From positions 4,230,519 to 4,294,518 of the forward strand of contig NZ_KV917368.1 of the NCBI RefSeq assembly GCF_002019605.1: 64,000 nucleotides of DNA. Reading direction: 5' to 3'. The notes beneath the pieces are model-generated. The model did not search any database. It was not told where the DNA came from and was given only the letters and a program-made list of their open reading frames with translations. The translations under genes and the position numbers were made by a program. Below are positions 54,147-64,000 of the stretch, piece after piece (position 1 is the stretch's first letter; every line of letters begins with the position of its first letter). This DNA is from Alkalihalobacterium alkalinitrilicum (lineage in GTDB: Bacteria; Bacillota; Bacilli; Bacillales; Bacillaceae_F).

Positions 54147-55040
54147 ATGACCGATAAAAAGGAAGATATTCAAATTGTCATTATTACAGGAATGTCTGGA
54201 GCGGGAAAAACAGTTGCTGTTCAAAGCTTTGAAGATTTAGGGTATTTTTGTGTCGACAATTTACCTCCTGCTCTCATTCCGAAATTTATAGATCTTATTG
54301 AAAGTTCTGGCGGTAAAATGAACAAAGTGGCTTTGGTAATTGACCTTAGAGGACGTGAATTCTTTGATCACTTCTTTGAGGTAATTGATAAATTAGGAAG
54401 CACATCTCATTTACATTTAAATCCGCAAGTGTTGTTTCTAGATGCGAAGGATGCGAAGTTAGTCCAGCGTTATAAGGAAACACGCCGGTCCCATCCATTG
54501 GCACCGAAGGGATTACCACTAGAAGGAATTAAAGCTGAACGTGAAATGCTTGAAGAGTTAAAAGGAAGAGCGCAACAAATTATAGATACGACAGACTTAA
54601 AACCGATTCAATTACGCGAGAAAATTAGTCAACGATTTTCAAATGAAGAGCAAGCTCTTTTTTCAGTTAACGTTATGTCCTTTGGCTTTAAGTATGGCAT
54701 ACCGATTGATGCCGATCTTGTATTTGATGTTCGTTTCTTGCCCAATCCTCACTATATTGACCATATGCGTCCGAAGACTGGGCTTGATGAAGAAGTATCT
54801 TCGTACGTATTAAAATGGTCTGAAACCCAACAGTTTATAGAAAAACTTCGGGATTTACTCGCATTTATGCTTCCGCAGTATAAGCGTGAAGGTAAGAGTC
54901 AGTTAGTGGTCGGAATTGGATGTACAGGCGGTAAACATCGTTCCGTGACGCTAGCTGAGTATTTTGGGGAATATTTTTCCAATGAATATGTCGTCCATGT
55001 AAGTCACCGAGATATTGATAAAGGAAAGGATAGACACTAG
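54147..55040 (+). CDS. rapZ: RNase adapter / nucleotide-binding protein RapZ (YvcJ)
   Basis: A 297-residue P-loop protein. Walker A GMSGAGKT (about 14-21), a Walker B-like [12 protein letters not shown], and the C-terminal domain with [18 protein letters not shown]. In E. coli RapZ controls glucosamine-6-phosphate synthase through small RNA decay; in Bacillus YvcJ is a nucleotide-binding protein linked to competence. AAAGGTG precedes ATG 54147. Overlaps glmR by one base. Confidence 0.95.
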   Translation: MTDKKEDIQIVIITGMSGAGKTVAVQSFEDLGYFCVDNLPPALIPKFIDLIESSGGKMNKVALVIDLRGREFFDHFFEVIDKLGSTSHLHLNPQVLFLDAKDAKLVQRYKETRRSHPLAPKGLPLEGIKAEREMLEELKGRAQQIIDTTDLKPIQLREKISQRFSNEEQALFSVNVMSFGFKYGIPIDADLVFDVRFLPNPHYIDHMRPKTGLDEEVSSYVLKWSETQQFIEKLRDLLAFMLPQYKREGKSQLVVGIGCTGGKHRSVTLAEYFGEYFSNEYVVHVSHRDIDKGKDRH

Positions 55041-55984
55041 TGAAAAAGAAAAAGGTCGTTGTCATCGGGGGAGGAACAGGGTTATCCGTTCTGTTACGTG
55101 GGTTAAAGACGTTTCCAGTGGATATTACAGCGATTGTGACCGTTGCAGATGATGGTGGGAGCTCAGGACGGTTGCGAAAAGAGCTAGATATACCACCACC
55201 TGGAGATGTGCGAAATGTCCTTGTCGCTTTAGCGGAAGTCGAACCGTTAGTAGAACAATTATTTCAACATCGTTTTAAAAATGGGGATGGTCTAAGTGGT
55301 CACTCTTTAGGAAATCTACTTCTTGCGGGAATGACTTCGTTAACAGGTGATTTTGCTAGAGGAATTAGTGAGCTTAGTAAAGTATTAAATGTTAGAGGAA
55401 AAGTGTATCCTGCGGCCAACCAAAGTATTGTGCTGCATGCCAAAATGTCGGATGGTACAGTAGTCAGTGGGGAATCTAAAATTCCGCAAGTGGGTAAACA
55501 GATTAAGGAAGTTTTTGTGACGCCAGCTAATGTATCCCCGTTAAAGGAAAGTATCGAAGCAATTCAGTCTGCCGATAGCATCGTCATTGGCCCTGGTAGT
55601 CTTTATACAAGCGTCCTTCCGAATTTGCTTGTGCCAGGCATTGCGGATGAAGTAAAAAAGGCAACGGCTAAAAAAATATATATATGCAATGTTATGACTC
55701 AGCCTGGGGAGACCGATCACTACAGAGCATCTGATCATGTTCGGGCGATTGTAGATCATTGCGGCAATCAGCTTCTAGACTATATAATGGTGAATCAACA
55801 AATAATTCCTAAAGAAATCATTTCTCACTATGCGGAAGAGGGAGCTGAGCCTGTTGAATTCGATAGTCAACAACTCCAGTCTTACGGAATTCGTATTGTA
55901 AATGAGTCATTTTTACATTATAAAGATAAACTAATTAGACATGATGCAAACAAAGTAGCTCAAATGATTTTACAGCTAACATAA
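55040..55984 (+). CDS. glmR: Gluconeogenesis/cell-wall precursor factor GlmR (YvcK)
   Basis: A 314-residue CofD-like protein. It binds UDP-GlcNAc and stimulates GlmS to direct carbon into the cell wall, and is needed on gluconeogenic media. Motifs [29 protein letters not shown] and [18 protein letters not shown] are present. The GTG start overlaps the rapZ stop (TAGTG). Confidence 0.95.
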   Translation: MKKKKVVVIGGGTGLSVLLRGLKTFPVDITAIVTVADDGGSSGRLRKELDIPPPGDVRNVLVALAEVEPLVEQLFQHRFKNGDGLSGHSLGNLLLAGMTSLTGDFARGISELSKVLNVRGKVYPAANQSIVLHAKMSDGTVVSGESKIPQVGKQIKEVFVTPANVSPLKESIEAIQSADSIVIGPGSLYTSVLPNLLVPGIADEVKKATAKKIYICNVMTQPGETDHYRASDHVRAIVDHCGNQLLDYIMVNQQIIPKEIISHYAEEGAEPVEFDSQQLQSYGIRIVNESFLHYKDKLIRHDANKVAQMILQLT

Positions 55985-56021
55985 TTTTAGCCTGAGTTTG
56001 AGAAAGATGGGGGTGAGACTG

Positions 56022-56978
56022 TTGTCGTCATTTGCTGCAACTACAAAAAAAGAGCTCACTCAATTAGAAGGCAATGAATGTTGTGCACAAGCTGAGTTAA
56101 CGGCTCTAATTCGAATGAATGGTTCTCTTGCATTTAATAATCAAAAAATGATGTTAGATATTACGACAGAGAATGCCGCAATTGCGAGAAGAATCTATAC
56201 ACTGATAAAAAGGTTATTTCCGCAAACTCATATTGAATTACTCGTACGAAAAAAAATGCGATTGAAAAAAAATAATGTCTATTTAGTGAGAATTTCGCAA
56301 GAAGCAAGGAAAACTCTTGAGAATTTAGGTATTATAGGTGAAGGATTTACTTTTATACGCACAATTTCTTCTGCTATTGTAAAGAAACATTGTTGCCGTC
56401 GTGGTTATTTAAGGGGAGCATTTCTAGCAGGTGGTTCAATAAATCATCCTGAAACTTCCTCCTATCATTTAGAAATTTTTTCACTGTATGAAGAGCACAA
56501 TGAATCATTATGTGAGTTGATGAATTCCTTTGGTCTAAATGCAAAAACATTAGAACGAAAAAAGGGGTTTATTACGTATATCAAAGAAAGTGAAAAAATT
56601 ACAGAATTCCTAAATATTATTGGAGCCCATCAAGCTTTGTTGTATTTTGAGGACGTTCGCATTATGAAGGATATGCGAAATTCGGTTAACCGACTCGTCA
56701 ATTGTGAAACAGCAAACTTGAATAAAACAGTGGGTGCGGCACTAAGGCAAGTAGAAAATATTCGCTTAGTGGATCGTGAAATTGGTTTAGTTAATCTACC
56801 AGGGAAGTTAAGGGAAATTGCTGAGCTACGGGTCAAGCATCAGGATGTGACTTTAAAAGAGCTAGGAGAAATGGTGTCCACCGGAAAGGTAAGTAAATCG
56901 GGAGTCAATCATCGTCTTCGTAAAATAGATGAGTTAGCGGATCGAATTCGCTCAGGTAAACAGATAACAGGATTCTAA
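56022..56978 (+). CDS. whiA: DNA-binding protein WhiA
   Basis: A 318-residue protein of homing-endonuclease (LAGLIDADG-like) fold lacking catalytic residues, with a C-terminal helix-turn-helix ([23 protein letters not shown]). In B. subtilis it influences division and chromosome segregation. The TTG at 56022 is chosen because GGGGGTGAG precedes it and the protein then starts [11 protein letters not shown] as in relatives; TTG 55998 would add eight residues. Confidence 0.93.
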   Translation: MSSFAATTKKELTQLEGNECCAQAELTALIRMNGSLAFNNQKMMLDITTENAAIARRIYTLIKRLFPQTHIELLVRKKMRLKKNNVYLVRISQEARKTLENLGIIGEGFTFIRTISSAIVKKHCCRRGYLRGAFLAGGSINHPETSSYHLEIFSLYEEHNESLCELMNSFGLNAKTLERKKGFITYIKESEKITEFLNIIGAHQALLYFEDVRIMKDMRNSVNRLVNCETANLNKTVGAALRQVENIRLVDREIGLVNLPGKLREIAELRVKHQDVTLKELGEMVSTGKVSKSGVNHRLRKIDELADRIRSGKQITGF

Positions 56979-57076
56979 TTAGAGTCTAAGGTTTAGCGAT
57001 TTCTTAATCTTGATTGAACAAGAACTGAAAAATCAAAAAGATAATGAATAATTAGACATAAAAGGAGGTAGTTCAG

Positions 57077-57334
57077 TTGATTGAAAAACAAGTTGAAGTT
57101 AAGTTGAAAACAGGTCTTCAAGCTAGACCAGCAGCTCTATTTGTCCAAGAGGCAAACCGTTTTTCCTCAAATATTTTTATCGAAAAAGGTACAAAAAAAG
57201 TTAATGCTAAAAGTATTATGGGAATCATGAGTTTGGCGATCGGTAAAGGCGTTGCGATTAATGTTATTGTTGACGGAAAAGACGAAGAAGAAGCAATTGC
57301 AGCACTCGAAGCATTTGTACAAAATGAAGACTGA
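57077..57334 (+). CDS. crh: Catabolite repression HPr-like protein Crh
   Basis: An 85-residue HPr paralogue. Position 15 is Gln (LQARPAA) instead of the active-site His of HPr, so it cannot work in sugar transport, while Ser46 (KSIMGIM) is kept for phosphorylation by HprK. P-Ser-Crh is a co-repressor for CcpA. TTG start follows AAAGGAGGTAG. Its kinase gene lies at 37649. Last gene of the cluster. Confidence 0.97.
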   Translation: MIEKQVEVKLKTGLQARPAALFVQEANRFSSNIFIEKGTKKVNAKSIMGIMSLAIGKGVAINVIVDGKDEEEAIAALEAFVQNED

Positions 57335-57341
57335 CTAAAAA

Positions 57342-57380
57342 ATCTGAGCGACGACACTAGGTCCAGCTCAGTTTTTTTTT
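57342..57380 (+). terminator. crh terminator
   Basis: AATCTGAGC and GCTCAG form the stem (57344-57349 with 57366-57371) followed by nine T. Confidence 0.8.
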
Positions 57381-57409
57381 GTGTAGACCATTTCGTATTA
57401 TAGACCAAA

Positions 57410-57845
57410 ATATTTCCAGTAAGAGGAAATATTTTGGTCTAAAGCAGAAATTAGAGCTTATAACTGCCAGTAAAAGGTAAAAATCTAATCTAAAAGCAAA
57501 ATTAGCGTTAAACATTTCCAGTAAGAGGAAGCAATTCGATCTAAAACGAAAATTAGAGCTCGTAACTACCAGTAAAAGGAAGAAATTTTATCTAAAAGGA
57601 AAGATATCGCAAAAAAAATTCCAATAAGAGGAAATATCTCGGTCTAAAGCAGAAATTAGAGCTTATAACTGCCAGTAAAAGGTAAAAATCTAATCTAAAA
57701 GCAAAATTAGCGTTAAACATTTCCAGTAAGAGGAAGCAGCGCTTCAATCTAAAACGAAAATTAGAGCTCGACACTACCAGTAAAAGGAAGAAATTTCATC
57801 TAAAAGGAAAGATAGCGCAAAAAAATTCCAATAATAGGAAAAATT
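57410..57845 (+). repeat. Tandem 51-bp repeat array D with a 205-bp higher-order duplication
   Basis: CCAGT/CCAAT starts recur at 57416, 57467, 57518, 57569, 57621 and 57672, steps of 51-52. Four different 51-bp units form a 205-bp block that is itself repeated (57421 and 57626). Each unit has CTAA-N8-TTAG and TTCC...GGAA elements. The same two elements with the same N8 spacing occur in array B at 14410-14910. Confidence 0.85.
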
Positions 57846-57966
57846 TCATCATAAAAAGCTTTAGATTAAAATCACCATTAGAAGGATATTGATCATCGCA
57901 CCCGCATCCGAACCGCCTATACACATACTTCAATATCCTCTTCCAATCATGTACCTTTCCAACGAA

Positions 57967-58007
57967 AACGAACCCCCTAGCCGCAAAAAGAGGAAAGGGG
58001 GTTCGTT
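57967..58007 (-). terminator. clpP terminator hairpin
   Basis: AACGAACCCCCT pairs with AGGGGGTTCGTT (57967-58007); it lies just past the end of clpP on the minus strand. Confidence 0.6.
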
Positions 58008-58067
58008 CATTTGCTTAGGATGATGTATCGAAGCTTGCTATACATCATTCGTTAAGTTGTGAATTTA

Positions 58068-58658
58068 TTATTTTGCGTTTGATGCTGAGATGACAGTATC
58101 AATTAAGCCGTATTCTTTAGCTTTTTCAGCTGTCATAAAGTTATCACGATCCGTGTCTTTTGCGATAACCTCTAATGGTTGACCTGTGCGTTCTGCCAAA
58201 ATTTTATTTAAGTGTTCACGCATTTCGATGATACGCTTTGCGTGGATTTGAATGTCAGATGCTTGCCCTTGAGTTCCACCAAGTGGTTGATGGATCATGA
58301 CTTCACTATTTGGAAGTGCAAAACGCTTTCCTTTTTGACCAGCAGCTAGTAAGAACGCACCCATGGAAGCTGCCATACCGATACAAATGGTCGACACTTG
58401 AGGTTTAATGTAGTTCATTGTGTCGTAAATCGCCATACCTGATGTAATAGAACCACCTGGACTGTTAATGTATAGTGAAATATCTTTTTCAGGATCTTCA
58501 GCTTGTAGGAAAAGTAGTTGTGCTACGATTGAGTTAGCAACATTATCATCTATTGCGCTTCCTAGCATAATAATACGGTCTTTTAATAAACGAGAATAAA
58601 TGTCGTAAGCACGCTCACCACGGTTTGTTTGTTCGATAACTGTAGGAATTAAATTCAT
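58068..58658 (-). CDS. clpP: ATP-dependent Clp protease proteolytic subunit
   Basis: A 196-residue serine protease forming the tetradecameric barrel that works with ClpC, ClpX and ClpE. The triad is Ser98 (GMAASMGAF), His123 (MIHQPLGG) and Asp172 (in AKDTDRDN). The start is the third ATG of the frame, at 58658, eight bases after AAGGAGG; the upstream ATG at 58682 overlaps that ribosome binding site. The promoter carries a CtsR box. Confidence 0.97.
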   Translation of the reverse strand: MNLIPTVIEQTNRGERAYDIYSRLLKDRIIMLGSAIDDNVANSIVAQLLFLQAEDPEKDISLYINSPGGSITSGMAIYDTMNYIKPQVSTICIGMAASMGAFLLAAGQKGKRFALPNSEVMIHQPLGGTQGQASDIQIHAKRIIEMREHLNKILAERTGQPLEVIAKDTDRDNFMTAEKAKEYGLIDTVISASNAK

Positions 58659-58732
58659 AATCATATCCTCCTTAGTATTCATTAATTAAAGTAGTCTTTT
58701 TCCCTTATTTTTAGTTTGTTTTACTTATGTAT

Positions 58733-58762
58733 ATCATACTTCAATGGTCAATAAAGGTCAAA
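58733..58762 (-). promoter_or_regulatory. clpP promoter overlapped by a CtsR box
   Basis: On the minus strand TTGACC (58756-58761) and TATGAT (58733-58738) are 17 bases apart. On the plus strand GGTCAATAAAGGTCAAA (58746-58762) is a tandem heptad matching the CtsR operator (A/GGTCAAA-NAN-A/GGTCAAA) and covers the -35, so CtsR would repress clpP until heat shock. Confidence 0.88.
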
Positions 58763-58969
58763 TAATAACTACTCAGTTATACTATACTATTTCTCCTTTT
58801 TTACTTTCATCCCTCTTTAATCATTGCCGAAAATTAAAAAAAACAAACTTTATTTGGCGTATTGGTTAACATTTTCTCTTTACAGAAACGAAAACAGTTC
58901 ATAAACTATAATAAGAGACTATAAAATAGATGTAGATACGAGTCGTTTTTTAAAATGTTTACTATAACA

Positions 58970-58983
58970 GGAAAGCGCTTACA
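58970..58983 (+). promoter_or_regulatory. cre-like site before rpoN
   Basis: GGAAAGCGCTTACA matches the palindromic cre consensus TGAAAGCGCTTTCA at 12 of 14 positions. It lies about 45 bases before the rpoN start. B. subtilis sigL is repressed by CcpA, consistent with this site. Confidence 0.65.
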
Positions 58984-59025
58984 GTTTAGGGATGAACTTT
59001 ATGTGCAAATAAGGGGAGAGTAGTT

Positions 59026-60369
59026 ATGAGAATGGATGTTGGTCTTTTTCAACAACAGACAACTGGATTATATATGACCAAAGAACTTCGGCAAGCGATC
59101 TCACTCCTGCAGTATTCAATGATTGAGTTGACACAGTATATACAAGAGCAGGCTTTAGAAAATCCACTCATTGAGTTAGAGGATAACTTTCAAGGTGAGG
59201 TCACTAGAAAAGAAAAGCAAAGAGAAGATATAGATGATCGACAATGGGAAAGTGGATACAAGGAACAAGAAGTATCCCCTCTCGATTTTGTCAGCAGTGA
59301 TCGTTACAATTTACATGATCACCTTCTATACCAAGCTAAATTTCTAGATCTAAATGAGTCTAGTTATGAAGCGCTTCGTTATTTCATTCTTCATGTTAAT
59401 GATGACGGATATTTAAGTGAACCTGTGGAGAAAATGACTGAGGAATTAAAGGTATCAGAAGAAGAAGGCGAATTATTGTTGATGTTGTTGCAAAACATGG
59501 AACCGACTGGTGTTGGTGCAAGAGACCTACAAGAATGTCTCTTATTGCAACTAATGAAAAGAAAAGATCGCAACCAGCTAGCGGAAATTATTGTAGAACA
59601 TCACATGAAATTGTTAGCTGAAAAACGTTGGAAAGAATTGTCGAAGGAATTGTCAGTAACACTTCAAGAAATTCAACAAGTTTATGATTTAATCCAAACC
59701 CTTCAACCACGACCAGGTGTGAATTATACGGATGATTTACCGAAATATATTCAACCTGATGTGAATGTTGAGGAAATCGAGGGTGAATTAGTCGTGCTCG
59801 TCAATGACGACTTGCTTCCGAAAATTCAATTAAATAAACAATATCAGCCTCTATTACATGATAAAAGTTCTGATGCTAATGAATATGTTCGAAAGAAATA
59901 TGAACAAGTTCAATGGTTGTTAAAAAATATAAAGCAACGTCAAGTGACGTTATACCAAGTTACAGAAGCTATTGTCCGGCATCAGAAAGAATTCTTTTAT
60001 AAAGGTCCTGAAGCACTTAGACCGTTAACATTACGGCAAATTGCCGAAGAGATTGACGTCCATGAGTCCACGGTTAGTCGGGTGACATCTAATAAATACA
60101 TGCAATCTCCTCGAGGGCTCTTTGAACTCAAATACTTCTTTACGACTGCTTTATCGAATGGGAATTCTGGAGAAACGTCTTCATCTCATGCAAAAGAAGT
60201 GATAAAATCATTAATTGAGAAAGAAGATAAGCGCAAGCCGTTATCGGATCAAAAAATTGTAGAGGCCTTAAAATCTCAGCATCAAATTGAACTGTCTAGG
60301 AGAGCTGTCGCTAAATATCGAGATGAGATGAAAATTCAATCATCGTCTAAGCGCAAGCGTTTCGAATAG
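59026..60369 (+). CDS. rpoN: RNA polymerase sigma-54 factor (SigL)
   Basis: A 447-residue sigma-54. Region I (about 1-50) is the Gln/Leu-rich activator-interacting segment (GLYMTKELRQAISLLQYS), region II is acidic (about 60-90), the core-binding domain follows, and region III ends with the RpoN box RRAVAKYRD that contacts the -24 element. It directs transcription with enhancer-binding proteins for amino-acid and levan use in Bacillus. AAGGGGAGAG precedes the ATG. Confidence 0.97.
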   Translation: MRMDVGLFQQQTTGLYMTKELRQAISLLQYSMIELTQYIQEQALENPLIELEDNFQGEVTRKEKQREDIDDRQWESGYKEQEVSPLDFVSSDRYNLHDHLLYQAKFLDLNESSYEALRYFILHVNDDGYLSEPVEKMTEELKVSEEEGELLLMLLQNMEPTGVGARDLQECLLLQLMKRKDRNQLAEIIVEHHMKLLAEKRWKELSKELSVTLQEIQQVYDLIQTLQPRPGVNYTDDLPKYIQPDVNVEEIEGELVVLVNDDLLPKIQLNKQYQPLLHDKSSDANEYVRKKYEQVQWLLKNIKQRQVTLYQVTEAIVRHQKEFFYKGPEALRPLTLRQIAEEIDVHESTVSRVTSNKYMQSPRGLFELKYFFTTALSNGNSGETSSSHAKEVIKSLIEKEDKRKPLSDQKIVEALKSQHQIELSRRAVAKYRDEMKIQSSSKRKRFE

Positions 60370-60380
60370 TGGAGGTAGCA

Positions 60381-60638
60381 ATGGATAAACTAAAAGTAAC
60401 GTTCTACACAAAAGAAAATTGTTCTTTATGTGATAATGGATTAACGGTTTTAAAAATCATCCAAGAAGGTGTACCATTTGATATTGAAATGATTGATATT
60501 TATAAAGATGATGAGTTACTCGAAAAATACCAAGTGATGATTCCTGTCGTTTCTGTAGATGGAGAAGACATTGATTATGGAATTTTATCAGAAGAAAAGA
60601 TAAGAAACCGTTTACTTTCAGTTTCCAAAAAAAATTAA
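60381..60638 (+). CDS. Glutaredoxin-family small thiol protein
   Basis: An 85-residue thioredoxin-fold protein with an N-terminal CSLC redox motif in FYTKENCSLCDNG, the cis-Pro in MIPVVSVDGE, and helix-strand order of the DUF836/glutaredoxin group. ATG 60381 follows GGAGGTAG, and the gene starts 12 bases after rpoN, so it is co-transcribed. Function unknown. Confidence 0.85.
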   Translation: MDKLKVTFYTKENCSLCDNGLTVLKIIQEGVPFDIEMIDIYKDDELLEKYQVMIPVVSVDGEDIDYGILSEEKIRNRLLSVSKKN

Positions 60639-60676
60639 CTTGAATTAAAGATCATTTCCTTGGTACAATAAAGGAG

Positions 60677-60705
60677 TTGAGAGGTTTTGATCTTTTTTTT
60701 ACCCT
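60677..60705 (+). promoter_or_regulatory. Possible cggR-gapA promoter
   Basis: TTGAGA (60677-60682) and TACCCT (60700-60705) are 17 bases apart. The -10 is weak. Confidence 0.4.
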
Positions 60706-60708
60706 AAA

Positions 60709-60744
60709 CGGGACACATTTTGTCACTAAGGGACATATACTGTC
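60709..60744 (+). promoter_or_regulatory. CggR operator (two half-sites)
   Basis: CGGGAC-N6-TGTC (60709-60724) and AGGGAC-N6-TGTC (60729-60744), separated by 4 bases, reproduce the two-part operator known for CggR in B. subtilis. CggR bound here blocks gapA transcription until fructose-1,6-bisphosphate rises. Confidence 0.88.
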
Positions 60745-60784
60745 CCTATAAAAGGGAATGTATAACAACAGAAGGAGAAAAAGG

Positions 60785-61822
60785 ATGAATAATCTTTTTG
60801 ACATTCAACAAAAACTTTTGCCTGATTTACTCGAAGTTTTGTTGAAGCGTTACAGAATACTCCAGTACATTCGTTTGATGGAACCGATCGGACGAAGAAG
60901 CCTCTCTTCTAATATGGACATTAGCGAAAGAATATTACGTGGTGAGGTTACCTTTCTAAAAGACCAACGTTTAATACATGTTGGAAGTGCAGGAATGAAT
61001 TTAACGAGTGAAGGTAAAGATTTACTCCTAAAACTCGAAGGGATGATGAAAGATTTATTAGGATTGAAAGCTCTTGAACAACAACTTGAGCATGAGTTTC
61101 GACTTGATAAGGTCATCGTAGTTCCTGGAGATAGTGACCAATTTGATTGGGTCAAAAAAGAGATGGGCCGTGCTTGCGTTCACTATCTAAAAAAGCATGT
61201 TGATCTTCACTCAACGGTGGCTGTTACAGGTGGATCGACAGTAGCTGCAGTATCTGAAATGATGAGTTCAGATTTCCAAAGAGATGATTTATTATTTGTA
61301 CCAGCAAGAGGCGGAATTGGTGAAGAAGTGGAAAATCAAGCGAATACGATTTGTGCTCAAATGGCAAGACAAACAGGATCTTCGTACCGATTATTACACG
61401 TACCTGACCAATTAAGCGAAGAAACGTACTCGTCTTTAATAGCTGAACCATCTGTACAAAGTGTGTTGGGCACAATTACCTCAGCATCAGTCGTTATCCA
61501 CGGTATCGGTGAGGCAAAATCGATGGCACAGCGCCGCGGAGCTTCTGAAGAGCTTTTACAAAAGCTAATTGTTAACAAAGCAGTGGCTGAAGCGTTTGGT
61601 TATTATTTTGGTCAATTAGGAGATATTATTCACAGGGAACGTACAATAGGTCTTCAACTCGAACATCTAGATCATGACAAGCAAGTGATCGCGATTGCAG
61701 GTGGCGCTTCAAAAAATGGAGCCATTTCTGCATACTTAAAAAACGGCAAAAGCCGCATTCTTATTACAGATGAAGGTGCAGCAAAAAAAATAATAAATAT
61801 AAATAATATAAAACCGCTATAA
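60785..61822 (+). CDS. cggR: Central glycolytic genes regulator CggR
   Basis: A 345-residue SorC-family repressor: an N-terminal winged helix (about 20-85; RRSLSSNMDISERILRGEV) and a large sugar-phosphate-binding domain (about 90-345; TGGSTVAAVSEMM, FVPARGGIGE, GIGEAKSMAQRRG). It represses gapA and the triose operon. ATG 60785 follows AGAAGGAG; it precedes gapA by 83 bases, the Bacillus arrangement. Confidence 0.96.
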   Translation: MNNLFDIQQKLLPDLLEVLLKRYRILQYIRLMEPIGRRSLSSNMDISERILRGEVTFLKDQRLIHVGSAGMNLTSEGKDLLLKLEGMMKDLLGLKALEQQLEHEFRLDKVIVVPGDSDQFDWVKKEMGRACVHYLKKHVDLHSTVAVTGGSTVAAVSEMMSSDFQRDDLLFVPARGGIGEEVENQANTICAQMARQTGSSYRLLHVPDQLSEETYSSLIAEPSVQSVLGTITSASVVIHGIGEAKSMAQRRGASEELLQKLIVNKAVAEAFGYYFGQLGDIIHRERTIGLQLEHLDHDKQVIAIAGGASKNGAISAYLKNGKSRILITDEGAAKKIININNIKPL

Positions 61823-61887
61823 ATGCGTGGGACTTCATTGCAACAAAGTGTGAGCTTTCAAAGGAATTTTATTGCAAGTTTTTATAA

Positions 61888-62913
<1,026 letters not shown>

Positions 62914-62936
62914 TCTTCTATAGTGAAAGTTTTGGT

Positions 62937-62976
62937 AAGGGAGGGGAAAAGCACCAGCAGTTCTTTCTCCCTTTTT
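62937..62976 (+). terminator. Hairpin with T-run between gapA and pgk
   Basis: AAGGGAG (62937-62943) pairs with CTCCCTT (62967-62973) with further GGAAAAG/CTTT inside, followed by TTT. It may attenuate readthrough and set the gapA to pgk ratio. Confidence 0.55.
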
Positions 62977-63023
62977 CTAAATCTTTCTAAATGTTCAATT
63001 CAAATTGAGGGGGTTCACACGAA

Positions 63024-64000
63024 GTGAATAAAAAGTCAATTCGCGATGTTGAATTAACAGGAAAGAAAGTATTTTGTCGTGTCGATTTTAATGTCCCAAT
63101 GAGTAACGGACAAGTTTCTGATGATACAAGAATTCGTGCGGCATTACCAACGATCGAGTATCTAGCTGAACAAGGAGCAAAAGTCATCTTAGCGAGCCAC
63201 CTTGGTCGTCCAAAAGGACAAGTCGTAGAAGAGTTACGACTAGATGCAGTTGCTAAGCGCCTAAGTGATTTACTGCAAAAGGAAGTAAATAAAACTGATG
63301 AGGCATTTGGTGCTGAAGTGGAACAAGCTATTTCATCGATGCAAAATGGAGACGTCCTTCTTTTAGAAAACGTTCGCTTTTATGCAGGAGAAGAAAAAAA
63401 TGCAACAGAGTTAGCTCAGCAATTTGCTGCACTTGCTGACCTTTATGTAAACGATGCGTTCGGAGCGGCTCACCGTGCTCATGCTTCAACAGAAGGAATT
63501 GCCCATCATATCCCAGCCGTTGCAGGGCTTTTAATGGAAAAAGAATTAGAAGTGTTAGGGAAAGCTCTATCGAATCCTGATCGTCCGTTTACGGCCATTA
63601 TTGGTGGAGCAAAAGTAAAAGATAAAATTGGAGTTATCGATAATTTACTTGATAAAGTCGATAATTTAATTATCGGTGGTGGCTTAGCGTATACGTTCGT
63701 GAAAGCGAAAGGCTATGAAATTGGCCAATCATTACTCGAAGCTGACAAAATCGATTTAGCAAAACAATTTATCGAAAAAGCTGAACAAAAAGGCGTGAAA
63801 TTATATATGCCAGAAGATGTTGTTGTAGCGAATGAGTTTTCAAAAGATGCAACAACACAAGTTGTAGCGATCGATGAAATTCCAGCCGATTGGCAAGGTC
63901 TAGATATCGGTCCAAATACAGTCGATACGTATCGCAAAGTCATTTTAGATTCAAAACTAGTCATTTGGAATGGCCCAATGGGTGTATTTGAATGGGATGC
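63024..64000 (+). CDS. pgk: Phosphoglycerate kinase (partial, runs off the window)
   Basis: The first 325 residues of the enzyme that makes ATP from 1,3-bisphosphoglycerate. Conserved segments include [45 protein letters not shown] and [16 protein letters not shown] 63024 follows GAGGGGG. The triose isomerase, mutase and enolase genes expected after it lie outside the window. Confidence 0.97.
   Translation, partial: MNKKSIRDVELTGKKVFCRVDFNVPMSNGQVSDDTRIRAALPTIEYLAEQGAKVILASHLGRPKGQVVEELRLDAVAKRLSDLLQKEVNKTDEAFGAEVEQAISSMQNGDVLLLENVRFYAGEEKNATELAQQFAALADLYVNDAFGAAHRAHASTEGIAHHIPAVAGLLMEKELEVLGKALSNPDRPFTAIIGGAKVKDKIGVIDNLLDKVDNLIIGGGLAYTFVKAKGYEIGQSLLEADKIDLAKQFIEKAEQKGVKLYMPEDVVVANEFSKDATTQVVAIDEIPADWQGLDIGPNTVDTYRKVILDSKLVIWNGPMGVFEWD

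Noticed and set aside
57592-57774. Minus-strand open frame within array D
   Set aside because: It is a by-product of the 51-bp period; no start signal or neighbouring gene context.

Overview
The window is a low-GC Firmicute chromosome segment, almost certainly a Bacillaceae member. Gene order from the ribosome hibernation factor through secA-prfB, yvjA-cccB, ftsEX, ctpB-minJ-csbA, uvrBA, yvlBCD, hprK-lgt-yvoD-ppaX-yvoF, hisZGDBHAFI, yvcD-trxB-yvcI-rapZ-glmR-whiA-crh, clpP, rpoN (sigL) and cggR-gapA-pgk follows the Bacillus subtilis layout closely. Acid-rich secreted proteins (the lipoprotein at 543-1502, the cytochrome c linker) and the abundance of intergenic repeats fit an alkaliphilic or halo-alkaliphilic relative, but that is inference.

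Layout. 1-2500: the C-terminal tail of a probable cation ATPase, an acidic lipoprotein on the minus strand, and a gene-poor stretch with three consecutive hairpins. 2500-9025: cold-shock protein, hpf, an IS3-family insertion sequence sitting in the loop of what looks like the hpf terminator, secA, and prfB with its programmed +1 frameshift. 9025-12770: a 52-bp tandem array and a three-gene ECF sigma module. 13000-17000: yvjA-like, cccB, a 51-bp tandem array, a truncated gene, and a tnpB element with a long structured 3' region. 17400-30700: ftsEX and its likely hydrolase, a quinone-response-like regulator/DoxX/nitroreductase set, a 29-residue CDGSH-like gene, ctpB, minJ, csbA, a second ECF/anti-sigma pair, and SOS-type uvrBA. 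33600-37300: a sigma-W-type promoter before yvlBCD, then a graveyard with a broken Rpn-type nuclease gene and a doubly broken toxin-antitoxin pair. 37600-41640: hprK-lgt operon. 41700-43000: a 12-copy 52-bp array plus a structured dispersed repeat. 43000-49500: his operon. 49800-64000: ketopantoate reductase family gene, the trxB-rapZ-glmR-whiA-crh cluster, a 51-bp array, clpP with a CtsR box, rpoN with a cre-like site, cggR with its two-part operator, gapA, and pgk running off the end.

Functional themes are cell-envelope and division control (ftsEX/M23 hydrolase, minJ, lgt, rapZ-glmR, whiA), carbon control (hprK, crh, cggR-gapA, cre-like site before rpoN), protein quality and export (secA, clpP, hpf), DNA repair (uvrBA) and histidine synthesis.

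The most unusual signals are: (i) four separate arrays of 51-52-bp repeats with a shared palindrome-plus-purine-linker design; (ii) a roughly 205-nt dispersed element made of four hairpins whose stems vary with compensation; (iii) a TnpB whose RuvC-II glutamate appears to have moved and which lacks the zinc ribbon; and (iv) an unassigned three-hairpin RNA-like locus near position 1700.
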